10,846 nt of DNA from Methanosarcinales archaeon (GCA_025464645.1 JAODGF010000067.1:1249-12094); one strand, 5' to 3'; counted from the first letter of the stretch, positions 1 through 6,310 are shown. Translations and numbers: made by a program. The notes: a model not told the origin generated them from the letters alone.

Positions 1-450
1 GATGCGTGGCGAGACCTTGATATACCGCCTGGTTATGCTATTGGTTTATGTATCAGAAGTGTAAAGTTCTGCCCGGGAACAACGTTTTGTAAAAGAGGCA
101 AGCAAGATTCAGTGACGTTAGGTATGGAATTTGACAGGAAGTATCACGGAATGACGTTACCGTCAAAGTTTAAAATTGGCGTTTCTGGCTGTGCGAATAG
201 CTGCGCGGAGTCATGGATAAAGGATCTGGGCTTTATCGGAATGCCAAAAGGCTGGAAAGTGGTTGTCGGTGGTTCTGCTGGAGCAGCTCCTGCGATTGCT
301 GACGTTTTAGCGGAAGATTTAAACGATAACGAAGCTATTGATCTTGCTGATAGAGTCATCAGCTACTACAAGAATTGCAATACAAAAAAGCGATTGGGCA
401 GGTATATCAAAGAGATAGGATTTGAAGAGTTCAAAAAGGAGATATTATGA
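1..450 (+). CDS. Siroheme sulfite/nitrite reductase-like protein (small Dsr-LP type), 5'-truncated by window edge
   Basis: The reading frame is open from base 1 and ends at a TGA at 448-450, so the N-terminus lies outside the window; 149 residues are visible. It carries the siroheme-[4Fe-4S] signature C-X5-C (C24 and C30 of the visible part) and C-X3-C (C64 and C68, in GCANSCAES), followed by a glycine-rich stretch (VVVGGSAGAAP) and a helical tail. This is the C-terminal half of a nitrite/sulfite reductase domain. The compact tail fits the small Dsr-like proteins (Dsr-LP) common in methanogens better than full DsrA/DsrB or Fsr, although an upstream extension such as an F420H2-oxidising domain cannot be excluded. 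The family binds siroheme coupled to a cubane cluster and reduces sulfite or nitrite; the role of the small forms is poorly known. The nifB start follows after one base, implying co-transcription. It is probably cytoplasmic. The ATG at 112 is internal, not the start. Confidence 0.85.
   Translation, partial: DAWRDLDIPPGYAIGLCIRSVKFCPGTTFCKRGKQDSVTLGMEFDRKYHGMTLPSKFKIGVSGCANSCAESWIKDLGFIGMPKGWKVVVGGSAGAAPAIADVLAEDLNDNEAIDLADRVISYYKNCNTKKRLGRYIKEIGFEEFKKEIL
438..441 (+). promoter_or_regulatory. Shine-Dalgarno site for nifB
   Basis: GGAG lies 10 bases before the ATG at 452, inside the last codons of the preceding gene. It supports 452 as the nifB start rather than the upstream TTG at 422. Confidence 0.6.
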
Positions 451-451
451 T

Positions 452-1354
452 ATGAATCCAACAGAGAAGGAGGAGACTCCTCTACTCGTAACAAAAGTAG
501 AAGGCAAGGAGATTCCATGGGACCCTTCACAACTGAGGAGAGTCCAGGAACACCCTTGTTTCAGTAAGAACGCGGCTCATTTATTTGGTAGAATGCATCT
601 CGCGGTAGCGCCGAAGTGCAACATCCAGTGTAATTACTGCCTGCGCAAATATGATTGTGTGAATGAGTCTCGACCGGGGGTGACGAGCAAGGTGCTAACA
701 CCGCAGGAAGCGTTAGAACGTGTACGGGAAGTGCTTGAACAGGTGCATTACATCAAAGTTGTTGCCGTTGCAGGACCAGGCGAGCCACTCTTCAACGAAG
801 AGACATTTGAAACTTTCAGGCTCGTAAAGGAGGAGTTTCCACACCTCATAAGGTGCTTGAGTACGAACGGATTGCTCCTGCCAGACCGAATTGACGACCT
901 CGAAGAGCTGGGAATTGGTAACGTGACCGTTACGCTGAATGCCATAGACCCTGACATCGGCAAGAACATCTATTCTTTTGTCAATTATCAGGGTAAAAGA
1001 TACAGGGGGCGAGAAGCGGCTGAGATATTACTCAGGAATCAGTTAAAAGGGATAGAAGAAGCGGTAAAAAGGAAGATAGTGGTGAAAGTAAATACTGTCC
1101 TTATTCCCACGGTGAATGATAAGCACATCATAGAGATAGCGAAGAAAGTAGGGGGAATGGGTGTTTATCTGCAGAATATCATGCCTCTCATCCCGCAATA
1201 CAAGTTTTCTCACATCACACCGCCAACACCGCAAGAGAAGAGGGAGATGCAAGAGAAATGCAGTAAATACGTGAAAGAGATGACTCACTGCCGGCAGTGC
1301 CGTGCAGATGCTATCGGGAGACTCGGAAAAGATATTCAACACTGCTACTTATGA
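452..1354 (+). CDS. nifB: NifB, radical SAM FeMo-cofactor biosynthesis protein (stand-alone core form)
   Basis: 300 residues from the ATG at 452. NifB uses SAM to insert a carbide and a ninth sulfur into two [4Fe-4S] clusters, giving NifB-co (the L-cluster), precursor of the nitrogenase cofactor. Visible hallmarks: HPCF (34-37), FGRMHLAVAPKC, the radical SAM triad C56-X3-C60-X2-C63, the NifB-specific stretch RKYDCVNESRPG directly after it, a GPGEPL SAM-binding loop, and the C-terminal CRQCRAD motif (C280, C283) that with the N-terminal motif serves the substrate clusters. There is no NifX/NafY-like C-terminal domain, as is usual for methanogen NifB, so the protein looks full length. It sits one base after a sulfite reductase-like gene, and its stop overlaps aroE by 4 bases. 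No nifHDK is visible here. The motif set is NifB-specific, which makes other radical SAM families unlikely. The upstream TTG at 422 lies inside the previous gene and has no ribosome site. Confidence 0.93.
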   Translation: MNPTEKEETPLLVTKVEGKEIPWDPSQLRRVQEHPCFSKNAAHLFGRMHLAVAPKCNIQCNYCLRKYDCVNESRPGVTSKVLTPQEALERVREVLEQVHYIKVVAVAGPGEPLFNEETFETFRLVKEEFPHLIRCLSTNGLLLPDRIDDLEELGIGNVTVTLNAIDPDIGKNIYSFVNYQGKRYRGREAAEILLRNQLKGIEEAVKRKIVVKVNTVLIPTVNDKHIIEIAKKVGGMGVYLQNIMPLIPQYKFSHITPPTPQEKREMQEKCSKYVKEMTHCRQCRADAIGRLGKDIQHCYL

Positions 1355-2205
1355 AAAAAATATATGGTATCATCGGCGACCCGGTAGCACACAGCCTTTC
1401 GCCTGTTATGCATAATGCTGCTTTTGAGGAACTCGGAATGGATGCGGTTTATCTTGCATTTAGAGTACCAAAAGGCGAACTTAAAGATGCGATACAGGGC
1501 GCGAAAAGCCTTGGTATCGCAGGTCTCAACGTTACCATCCCGCTGAAGGAGAAGGCGCTTTCTTTTGTGGATGCCGAAGAAGTGGCGGAGAAAATAGGTG
1601 CTATAAATACCATTGACTTCAGCAGCGGCACGCCTGTCGGCTATAATACAGATGGGATAGGCTCGTTGAGGGTATTAAAAGAGACCGTAGGACAGATAAA
1701 CGGCAAAAAAGCGTTAATTCTCGGCGCTGGCGGTGCTGCAAGGGCTATTTCATTTTATCTTGATGTCGAAGGTGCAATGGTGACAATCGCAAATCGGACG
1801 AAAGAAAGAGCCGCTCAGTTGGCTTCCAGGCTTCATAATGCTGATTTTATCGGTTTGGAGGGCGAACTCGAAAGGCGTATCAAAGCTTCGGATATTCTGA
1901 TTAACGCTACTTCTGTGGGTATGCACCCAAACGAAGATGCCACATTGGTAAATGCAGACTTGATGCATCCAGACCTCGTTGTGTTTGATATTGTGTATAA
2001 TCCAATGGAGACGAAGTTACTGAAAGAGGCAAAAAAGGCGGGCGTAAAAAAGATTGTGGATGGTGTGAAGATGCTGGTATATCAAGGAGCGGCTTCGTTC
2101 AAGATATGGACAAAAATGGAACCCCCGATAGAGGCAATGGAGAAAGCGGTTAGGGATGCTTTAATTCGTGATCGGTTGCATTCTCGCATTTTCTATATTT
2201 TGTAA
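1351..2205 (+). CDS. aroE: Shikimate dehydrogenase (NADP-type)
   Basis: 284 residues. The enzyme reduces 3-dehydroshikimate to shikimate with NADPH in the cytoplasmic shikimate pathway. The start at 1351 puts GDPVAHSLSP at residues 9-18, the family's shikimate-binding N-terminus, and overlaps the nifB stop as ATGA; the GTG at 1297 would only add unrelated residues read from inside nifB. The catalytic pair is present: K66 in NVTIPLKE and D101 in YNTDGIG. The Rossmann loop GAGGAARA spans 125-132, followed by NRT for NADP phosphate contact. NATSVGM, YNPMETKLL and the C-terminal GVKMLVYQGAASF complete the family pattern, and length is normal. There is no clear Shine-Dalgarno site, so translation is probably coupled to nifB. 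Only 8 bases separate its stop from that of the converging transporter gene. Confidence 0.96.
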   Translation: MKKIYGIIGDPVAHSLSPVMHNAAFEELGMDAVYLAFRVPKGELKDAIQGAKSLGIAGLNVTIPLKEKALSFVDAEEVAEKIGAINTIDFSSGTPVGYNTDGIGSLRVLKETVGQINGKKALILGAGGAARAISFYLDVEGAMVTIANRTKERAAQLASRLHNADFIGLEGELERRIKASDILINATSVGMHPNEDATLVNADLMHPDLVVFDIVYNPMETKLLKEAKKAGVKKIVDGVKMLVYQGAASFKIWTKMEPPIEAMEKAVRDALIRDRLHSRIFYIL

Positions 2206-2213
2206 AAGTGTGT

Positions 2214-3512
2214 TCAGAGGATTATATACATTACAAACAAAAGGCATAATACGCCTACTACGTCTGTTAAGCTGGTTATTAGTGGTATAGTATCGTTATC
2301 AGGGTCCATTCCAAATCTGAAAGATAGAATGGCAATGTAATAGGAAGCGAGGTTAAGAAAAGTTGTACATAGAATACCGCCCAAGAGGGAGATAGATAGC
2401 ATTTCAAATACGTTTGGTGTTGATATGCCAAGAAGAATACACACTGTATATACTAATGCACCAACAAATAGAAATACAAATACGGAAAGGATGTATATCA
2501 CCACGAAATTGGAGGAGACAAGCTTATCAGGAACACGCTTTGGATTCACTGTGCCTATGTGAAGCATGGAGGAAAGACGGGCACTTAATATACCGCCTAA
2601 CGCATTACTTTCACCCAAAAAGGGAGGAATGAGTACTAAAATAGCTGGAATAGCAATTAAACTGTGCAATCGCAAATCCAGTGTTATTCCGGCAAGCGTG
2701 CCCAGAACAGCGCAGATGAAAAGCATCGGGATGCTCTCTATAAGAATGCGTCTTACCGCGGCATCGCTTGCTTTCAGACCTTTTATGAGGCAGAAAACAG
2801 CCACGAAGATGAATAAAACTGAGAACAGAGTGCCGTGAGATAACCAACCTATAAAAAACCACCGGGAATTGAGCAAGTTAAAGTTTAATAATAAAATAGC
2901 AGCGAGGAACAAGGAAGGGATGGTTATCATGTCGCCCGCAGAGGTTATTATTGGCGAGGACATATTATCTAAATCCCAGTTTCTGTGGAAGCCGATGACG
3001 GAAACGAGAATTGCGATGCCGAGCAGAATGATACCAGAGATTAAGCCGCCGATCACCGAGATGAGAATCAATCCCGAAAGAGAAATACTCGGCATTCCAA
3101 ACGCCTCTGCCACTATTTTCGCCAGGAAGCCGAGAATAACGGAAAGAATAAGCGTTAGTGAAAGGGATGCATAAGCATTCTGGTATAGCGCGCTTCCTTT
3201 TTTCAACGTAGGAGAGAAAAGACCGAGATGCATGGAAGTCCCTAATCGAGAAACAAGTGCACTGTAAATATTGCCACGCATGTCAATTGCCGGTGGAATA
3301 AGTATCATGAGCCCAGGGAGCAGTTGCATCATGCCCGTCATCAAACTTAGCCCAATTCCAGCCAGAAGACCGGTGAAAGAGCAAAATAGGAGTGAGAATG
3401 GAGCTTGTCTGAACAGATCAGAGAAGTTATGAAAAAAGGAGGTTGTATGACCGAGGGAAGCCCTTAGAGTAAGAGTAACTGTTCGCATTCTTTTCGCTGT
3501 TCGCATTCTCAT
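2214..3512 (-). CDS. MgtE/SLC41-type divalent cation transporter, duplicated membrane domain
   Basis: 432 residues, strongly hydrophobic, with about ten membrane segments. Two similar halves are visible. Half one has LLPGLMILIPPAIDMRGN (65-81) with a SRLGTSMHLG end, then DLDN-X3-P-X2-T-X3-D (from 180). Half two has IPAILVLIPPFLGESNALG (288-306) with an ARLSSMLHIG end, then DPDN-X3-P-X2-T-X3-D (from 403). These are the signatures of the MgtE integral membrane domain; two copies in one chain resembles SLC41, whereas bacterial MgtE has one copy and works as a dimer. The soluble N and CBS domains of bacterial MgtE are absent, so the usual magnesium gating would be missing. Mg2+ or a similar divalent cation is the likely substrate by family; specificity cannot be read here. 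The chosen ATG follows AAGGAGGT by 10 bases; ATGs at 3506 and 3488 are alternatives. It is transcribed against its neighbours and separates aroE from the chorismate mutase gene. Confidence 0.88.
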   Translation of the reverse strand: MRMRTAKRMRTVTLTLRASLGHTTSFFHNFSDLFRQAPFSLLFCSFTGLLAGIGLSLMTGMMQLLPGLMILIPPAIDMRGNIYSALVSRLGTSMHLGLFSPTLKKGSALYQNAYASLSLTLILSVILGFLAKIVAEAFGMPSISLSGLILISVIGGLISGIILLGIAILVSVIGFHRNWDLDNMSSPIITSAGDMITIPSLFLAAILLLNFNLLNSRWFFIGWLSHGTLFSVLFIFVAVFCLIKGLKASDAAVRRILIESIPMLFICAVLGTLAGITLDLRLHSLIAIPAILVLIPPFLGESNALGGILSARLSSMLHIGTVNPKRVPDKLVSSNFVVIYILSVFVFLFVGALVYTVCILLGISTPNVFEMLSISLLGGILCTTFLNLASYYIAILSFRFGMDPDNDTIPLITSLTDVVGVLCLLFVMYIIL

Positions 3513-3519
3513 ACTTCCC

Positions 3520-3527
3520 TCTACCTC
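3520..3527 (-). promoter_or_regulatory. Strong Shine-Dalgarno site of the transporter gene
   Basis: Read on the minus strand the sequence is AAGGAGGT, a near-perfect match to the 16S rRNA 3' end, about 10 bases before the ATG at 3512. It favours that start over the internal ATGs. A weak TATA-like CTTTAATAG lies further upstream on the same strand (around 3573-3581). Confidence 0.55.
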
Positions 3528-3661
3528 CTTGACCCGTACTCATCCTTATGCCCCTTATTCTCCCCAAGCTTAGGCTATTAAAGCTATCCGGGGGTTCAGG
3601 TTCGGCTTCGCTTTCGTTATCTCTTCCTTGCATAGGCATCTTGATTTTTTAACGTCTTTTC

Positions 3662-3686
3662 TTATTTTACTCCATTCCTTTATAAA
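3662..3686 (+). promoter_or_regulatory. Candidate TATA region for the chorismate mutase operon
   Basis: Two AT-rich boxes precede the ATG at 3697: TTATTTTA (3662-3669) and TTTATAAA (3679-3686). The first is at a plausible distance for a leaderless transcript. The second looks more like a TATA box but would place initiation inside the gene. The choice is unresolved. Confidence 0.3.
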
Positions 3687-3696
3687 CATAGTAAAC

Positions 3697-3999
3697 ATGT
3701 CCTCGGAGGAAAACAAGCTGGAGGAGATAAGGAAGAAAATAGATGAAATAGATGCTCTGATTGCAGATTTACTTTTTAAAAGAGTACAATATGCGAAACA
3801 GGCAAAGAAAGAGAAAGTACGAATGAACAAGCCTGTTAGGGACCGGCAGCGTGAAAACGAAGTAATAGAAAAGTGGTGTGAGCGTGCAAGAAGAAGAAAG
3901 AGCGAGGAGTGGAACTTAAGCGAGGATACGATGAGGAAGATAGCGGAACTCATAATCGAATACACACTTAAAAAGGAGATGGAAGAGGGTAATGAATGA
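3697..3999 (+). CDS. aroQ: Chorismate mutase, AroQ class (mono-functional)
   Basis: 100 residues, all helical. It converts chorismate to prephenate, the branch step to phenylalanine and tyrosine. The active-site set of the AroQ fold is present in register with the E. coli domain (all shifted by one): R12, R29, K40, D49, R52 and E53. A glutamate in the last helix (E88) may stand where E. coli has glutamine, as in yeast chorismate mutase; that alignment is by eye. No prephenate dehydratase, dehydrogenase or ACT domain is attached. I chose the ATG at 3697 because LEEIRKKIDEID then begins at residue 8 as in the family; the TTG at 3628 would add a hydrophobic, unrelated leader. There is no Shine-Dalgarno site, so a leaderless or very short-leader transcript is likely. 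The stop overlaps the rimI start (ATGAATGA), implying coupled translation. Confidence 0.93.
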   Translation: MSSEENKLEEIRKKIDEIDALIADLLFKRVQYAKQAKKEKVRMNKPVRDRQRENEVIEKWCERARRRKSEEWNLSEDTMRKIAELIIEYTLKKEMEEGNE

Positions 4000-4474
4000 G
4001 AATATGAAGGTAATTACGGTCAGAACGGCAAAAGGAATCGTAATAAAAATAAGGAATTTTGAAATGCCTGATATCAGGCGAGTAATGGAAATAGAAGAAG
4101 AATCGTTCTTGGATGGCGATGCAGGATTGTATCTGGAGTTATACGAGGAGTGGCCAGAGGGTTTCTTAGTTGCAGAGAAAGAGGGAGAGCTAATAGGTTT
4201 CGTAGTTCTGGTATTAACGCCGGAAGGAGAAGGGCGGATATTCGCAATTGCTGTCGATTCGAGATATAGAGGAAGAGGTGTAGGTCGAGCGTTATTAAAA
4301 ACGGCTTTTAATGTGCTGAGGAAAAGAAAAATAGGTTATGTGCGGCTGGAGGTGCGTGTAAGCAATCAAATAGCACAGCGATTGTATAGGAGTGTAGGAT
4401 TTATGGAGATTGGATTCATTCCTTTTTATTACAAAAATGGTGAGGGGGCAATAGTGATGAGAAAGGTGTTGTAA
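3992..4474 (+). CDS. rimI: RimI-type GNAT N-alpha-acetyltransferase
   Basis: 160 residues forming a GNAT fold. The acetyl-CoA pyrophosphate loop R-G-R-G-V-G is at 93-98 (YRGRGVGRALL), preceded by the strand IFAIAVDSRYR and followed by VRLEVRVSNQIAQRLYRSVGF (the N-X-A-X2-LY-X3-GF signature of RimI/Ard1 proteins) and the tail FYYKNGEGAIVM. In bacteria RimI acetylates the N-terminus of ribosomal protein S18; archaeal members act more broadly on protein N-termini, so a general co-translational acetyltransferase is the likely role. The ATG at 3992 overlaps the chorismate mutase stop and has GAGGGT just upstream; the ATG at 4004 is an alternative start. Its pairing with chorismate mutase seems to be operon convenience rather than shared function. 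Confidence 0.88.
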   Translation: MNENMKVITVRTAKGIVIKIRNFEMPDIRRVMEIEEESFLDGDAGLYLELYEEWPEGFLVAEKEGELIGFVVLVLTPEGEGRIFAIAVDSRYRGRGVGRALLKTAFNVLRKRKIGYVRLEVRVSNQIAQRLYRSVGFMEIGFIPFYYKNGEGAIVMRKVL

Positions 4475-4514
4475 AACATTCTATTATCGAGGCGGTTCCA
4501 CAAATCAAAAAGAT

Positions 4515-4931
4515 ATGATAGGTAGTAAGTTTGACGATAAAGTGTTAGCAAAGGCAGTTCAGGCACTAAATAAGCATTTGCCTGTTAAAAGAAAGACGCT
4601 TTCGACTTTGTTGAGCGAAGATAAACCCACAGTGCAAGGGAGAGACAACTCGGTTTATCGAATAAAGAAAGAAGAACTACATAAAATAGCGAATCTAATC
4701 CCGAAGGAAGATTATGGTAAATTGAGGCTCCCTATATACATAGAACTGACGTCTGATTATGGTAGAGGAATAGCAAGAGTGCATGGAAAGTCTGAATGCG
4801 AGATAGTGAGGAAGCTATTAGGAAAAGAGGGAGGAGAGGTTGACGAAATTTTTATTCATCGAGAAGACGTGAGGAAGTTAAGAAGAGAGTTACAAACCGC
4901 CACTCAATATGCCTTCTTCATATCTTTATAG
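4515..4931 (+). CDS. UPF0216 (DUF61) family archaeal protein of unknown function
   Basis: 138 residues. The pattern ALNKHLPVKRKTL near the N-terminus, KKEEL..IANLIP, the central LRLPIYIEL, GIARVHGK and the C-terminal LRRELQTATQYAF match what I recall of the archaeal UPF0216 family. No catalytic role is established for the family. The many charged residues, absence of membrane segments and absence of a signal peptide indicate a cytoplasmic protein, and family conservation in archaea suggests a core cellular task. It starts 40 bases after rimI with no Shine-Dalgarno site, so it may have its own leaderless transcript. Its end carries a TATA-like box that could serve trm5. Confidence 0.82.
   Translation: MIGSKFDDKVLAKAVQALNKHLPVKRKTLSTLLSEDKPTVQGRDNSVYRIKKEELHKIANLIPKEDYGKLRLPIYIELTSDYGRGIARVHGKSECEIVRKLLGKEGGEVDEIFIHREDVRKLRRELQTATQYAFFISL
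4924..4931 (+). promoter_or_regulatory. Candidate TATA box for trm5
   Basis: CTTTATAG sits at the very end of the UPF0216 gene, about 30 bases before the trm5 ATG, which has no Shine-Dalgarno site. The spacing would give a leaderless or near-leaderless transcript. Confidence 0.35.
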
Positions 4932-4958
4932 TCTGTTGGTTATTGAAGAAAAGTTTTT

Positions 4959-5843
4959 ATGAAGCTAAAAGATGCTTTAAAGGATGTATTGGAGGATAAC
5001 GAGCTGAGGAAACTGATAAAATCTTATGACCTCATCGGCGATATTATACTCATCAGAATTCATCCTGATTTGGAATCAAAAAGAGAGATTATTGCAGAAG
5101 CGCTTCATAAAATTTATCCGCGAGTGAGAAGTGTCGCCGCAGTTCCTCTTTACTCTTACACCGACAAGTTATACCGAACAAGGGATTTGGAGGTAATATG
5201 GGGAGATGAGAACCTCGAAACTACACATAAAGAAAGCAGTTGCCTCTTCAGAGTAAATCCCAGGTATGTTTTTTTCTCACCTCGTCTGTCTTACGAAAGG
5301 ATGCGAATTGCGAGGAAAGTTTTGAAAGGCGAAACGATAATAAACATGTTCTCGGGTGTAGGCTGCTTCTCCATCGTGATAGCGAAGAAGCAACCCCGAA
5401 CGAGGATTTATTCGATTGATGTGAATCCCTATGCATATGAGTACATGAAGCAGAATGTGAGATTGAACAAAGCAGAAGGAAAGGTAATACCGATTTGTGG
5501 CGATGTGAGAGAAGAACTGAAGAAATTGGATTTCGAGGGAGTTGCAGACCGTGTGCTCATGCCACTGCCGGAACAGGCGCATTCTTTCTTGCCATTAGCA
5601 GCGAGAGCGTTAAATTTGGATACCACAGAGGGTGCAGGAAGTGTGATACATTATTATGATGTGGCGATAGGAAGAAAAGATGGTGATTTATTTAAGAAGT
5701 CCTCTAAAAGAGCAGAGGATATTCTTGCTTCTACTTTCGAGAACTCGTTAAGAGTAGAGATAGAAGAGCAGAGGATTGTGCGTTCTGTCGCACCGCGGAA
5801 ATATCATGTGGTTTTGGATTTGCGTGTAGAGAGAATGAGATGA
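4959..5843 (+). CDS. trm5: tRNA (guanine37-N1)-methyltransferase Trm5, short form
   Basis: 294 residues. Trm5 transfers a methyl group from SAM to N1 of G37, next to the anticodon, to keep the reading frame. The order matches the family: SYDLIGDIILIRI (22-34, start of the D2 domain), a YRTRDLE basic stretch (72-78), HKESS, FFSPRLSYERMRIAR (105-119), the SAM loop INMFSGVGCFS (128-138), acidic DVNP (154-157), GDVRE, MPLPEQAH (201-208), HYYDV and the C-terminal VRSVAPRKYHV. Characterised archaeal Trm5 (M. jannaschii, about 336 residues) has an extra N-terminal D1 domain of about 70 residues that is missing here. The motif MPLP stands where I recall MNLP in that enzyme. The ATG at 4959 is the first in frame; the TGA overlaps a 47-codon ORF. 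Taw2/Tyw2 wybutosine enzymes are related, but the HKE and HYYDV stretches favour Trm5. Confidence 0.87.
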   Translation: MKLKDALKDVLEDNELRKLIKSYDLIGDIILIRIHPDLESKREIIAEALHKIYPRVRSVAAVPLYSYTDKLYRTRDLEVIWGDENLETTHKESSCLFRVNPRYVFFSPRLSYERMRIARKVLKGETIINMFSGVGCFSIVIAKKQPRTRIYSIDVNPYAYEYMKQNVRLNKAEGKVIPICGDVREELKKLDFEGVADRVLMPLPEQAHSFLPLAARALNLDTTEGAGSVIHYYDVAIGRKDGDLFKKSSKRAEDILASTFENSLRVEIEEQRIVRSVAPRKYHVVLDLRVERMR

Positions 5844-5983
5844 TTGGAATTGACGCCGATTTTAAAAAACTCGGTTTACAGCCGCAATATCCAATTAAGA
5901 CGATTGGGAACACCCTGTTTGGGATGGCTTATTTTGGCATCAATAAGTTCTCAGACTTCCCGTTCCCGGAGAATATGCAGTGA
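5840..5983 (+). CDS. Unrecognised 47-residue ORF overlapping the trm5 stop; small gene or gene remnant
   Basis: The ATG at 5840 overlaps the trm5 TGA as ATGA, the usual geometry of coupled genes in this window, and the frame runs to a TGA at 5981. The product is mixed polar and aromatic (begins MIGIDADFKKLGLQPQYP, contains TIGNTLFGMAYFGIN, ends FPFPENMQ), with no membrane segment or metal motif. Right after the stop another frame reads VRKLVNTIKQAGFVS, which also looks protein-like, so this may be the 5' end of a longer gene broken by a frameshift near 5980 and cut off where the opposite-strand gene at 6026 begins. I recognise no family. A longer ORF from 5844 in another frame is less convincing. 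Confidence 0.4.
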   Translation: MIGIDADFKKLGLQPQYPIKTIGNTLFGMAYFGINKFSDFPFPENMQ

Positions 5984-6025
5984 GAAAGCTCGTGAACACG
6001 ATAAAACAGGCTGGTTTCGTCTCTT

Positions 6026-6253
6026 TTATGTGCTTCCGGATAACTCCTTCATCGCCGTTTCCAACAGCTTCGATAATTCATCCATGCTCTTTGCCGCTTC
6101 CCTCAAACGCTTACTGACATCCCCGAGTCCAATCTCTTCTGCTTCTCCCGCTGCCTTCCTGAAACTTTCCGCATGCTCTTTATTGTGCTCAACCCAATGT
6201 TCTAATTTCTTCTTCAACCTTTCGACCTTAACCATTTTCTTCTCCTCGTTCAT
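6026..6253 (-). CDS. Small helical hypothetical protein, 75 residues
   Basis: A charged, leucine- and alanine-patterned protein expected to be nearly all helix, probably a two- or three-helix bundle or coiled coil: VKVERLKKKLEHWVEHNKEH, then SFRKAAGEAEEIG, then DVSKRLREAAKSMDELSKLL. The HWVEHNKEHAESF stretch has three histidines spaced along one helix face, which could bind a metal, but this is only suggestive. There is no signal peptide or membrane segment. It lies 56 bases downstream of adenosylhomocysteinase on the same strand and may share its transcript. The start could be the ATG at 6253 or the one at 6235, which is preceded by GAGGAG at an ideal 6-base spacing and so may be the true start. 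Function unknown. Confidence 0.7.
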   Translation of the reverse strand: MNEEKKMVKVERLKKKLEHWVEHNKEHAESFRKAAGEAEEIGLGDVSKRLREAAKSMDELSKLLETAMKELSGST

Positions 6254-6280
6254 AGTCTTCTCATACCTAAGCAGTGATCA

Positions 6281-6310
6281 GCTATTGGCTAACGGCTATT
6301 GCCCATTGCC
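6281..6310. repeat. Short degenerate CTATTGGC-type repeat
   Basis: Three imperfect copies of a short unit follow each other: GCTATTGGC (6281-6289), GGCTATTGCC (6294-6303) and CATTGCC (6304-6310). They fill much of the gap between the adenosylhomocysteinase stop and the small helical gene. The copies could have arisen by slippage; no function is visible. Confidence 0.4.

Noticed and set aside
3447..3467. ATG on the plus strand preceded by AAAAAAGGAGG
   Set aside because: A fine ribosome-site look-alike, but the frame closes after six codons and the region codes for the transporter on the other strand.
3427..3639. 70-codon minus-strand ORF upstream of and overlapping the transporter start
   Set aside because: Composition is repetitive (EAEPEPP, KYENANSEKNANS), it overlaps the transporter N-terminus in another frame, and it resembles no family; better read as leader sequence.
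3513..3696. Possible RNA gene between the divergent transporter and chorismate mutase genes (GGGGGTTCAGGTTCGGC resembles a tRNA T-arm)
   Set aside because: No matching acceptor, D or anticodon stems could be found around it; the stretch is better explained as leader and promoter sequence.
3570..3965. 131-codon minus-strand ORF
   Set aside because: Antisense to chorismate mutase, rich in Ser/Phe/Leu from the complement of Lys/Glu codons; the plus strand has all AroQ catalytic residues.
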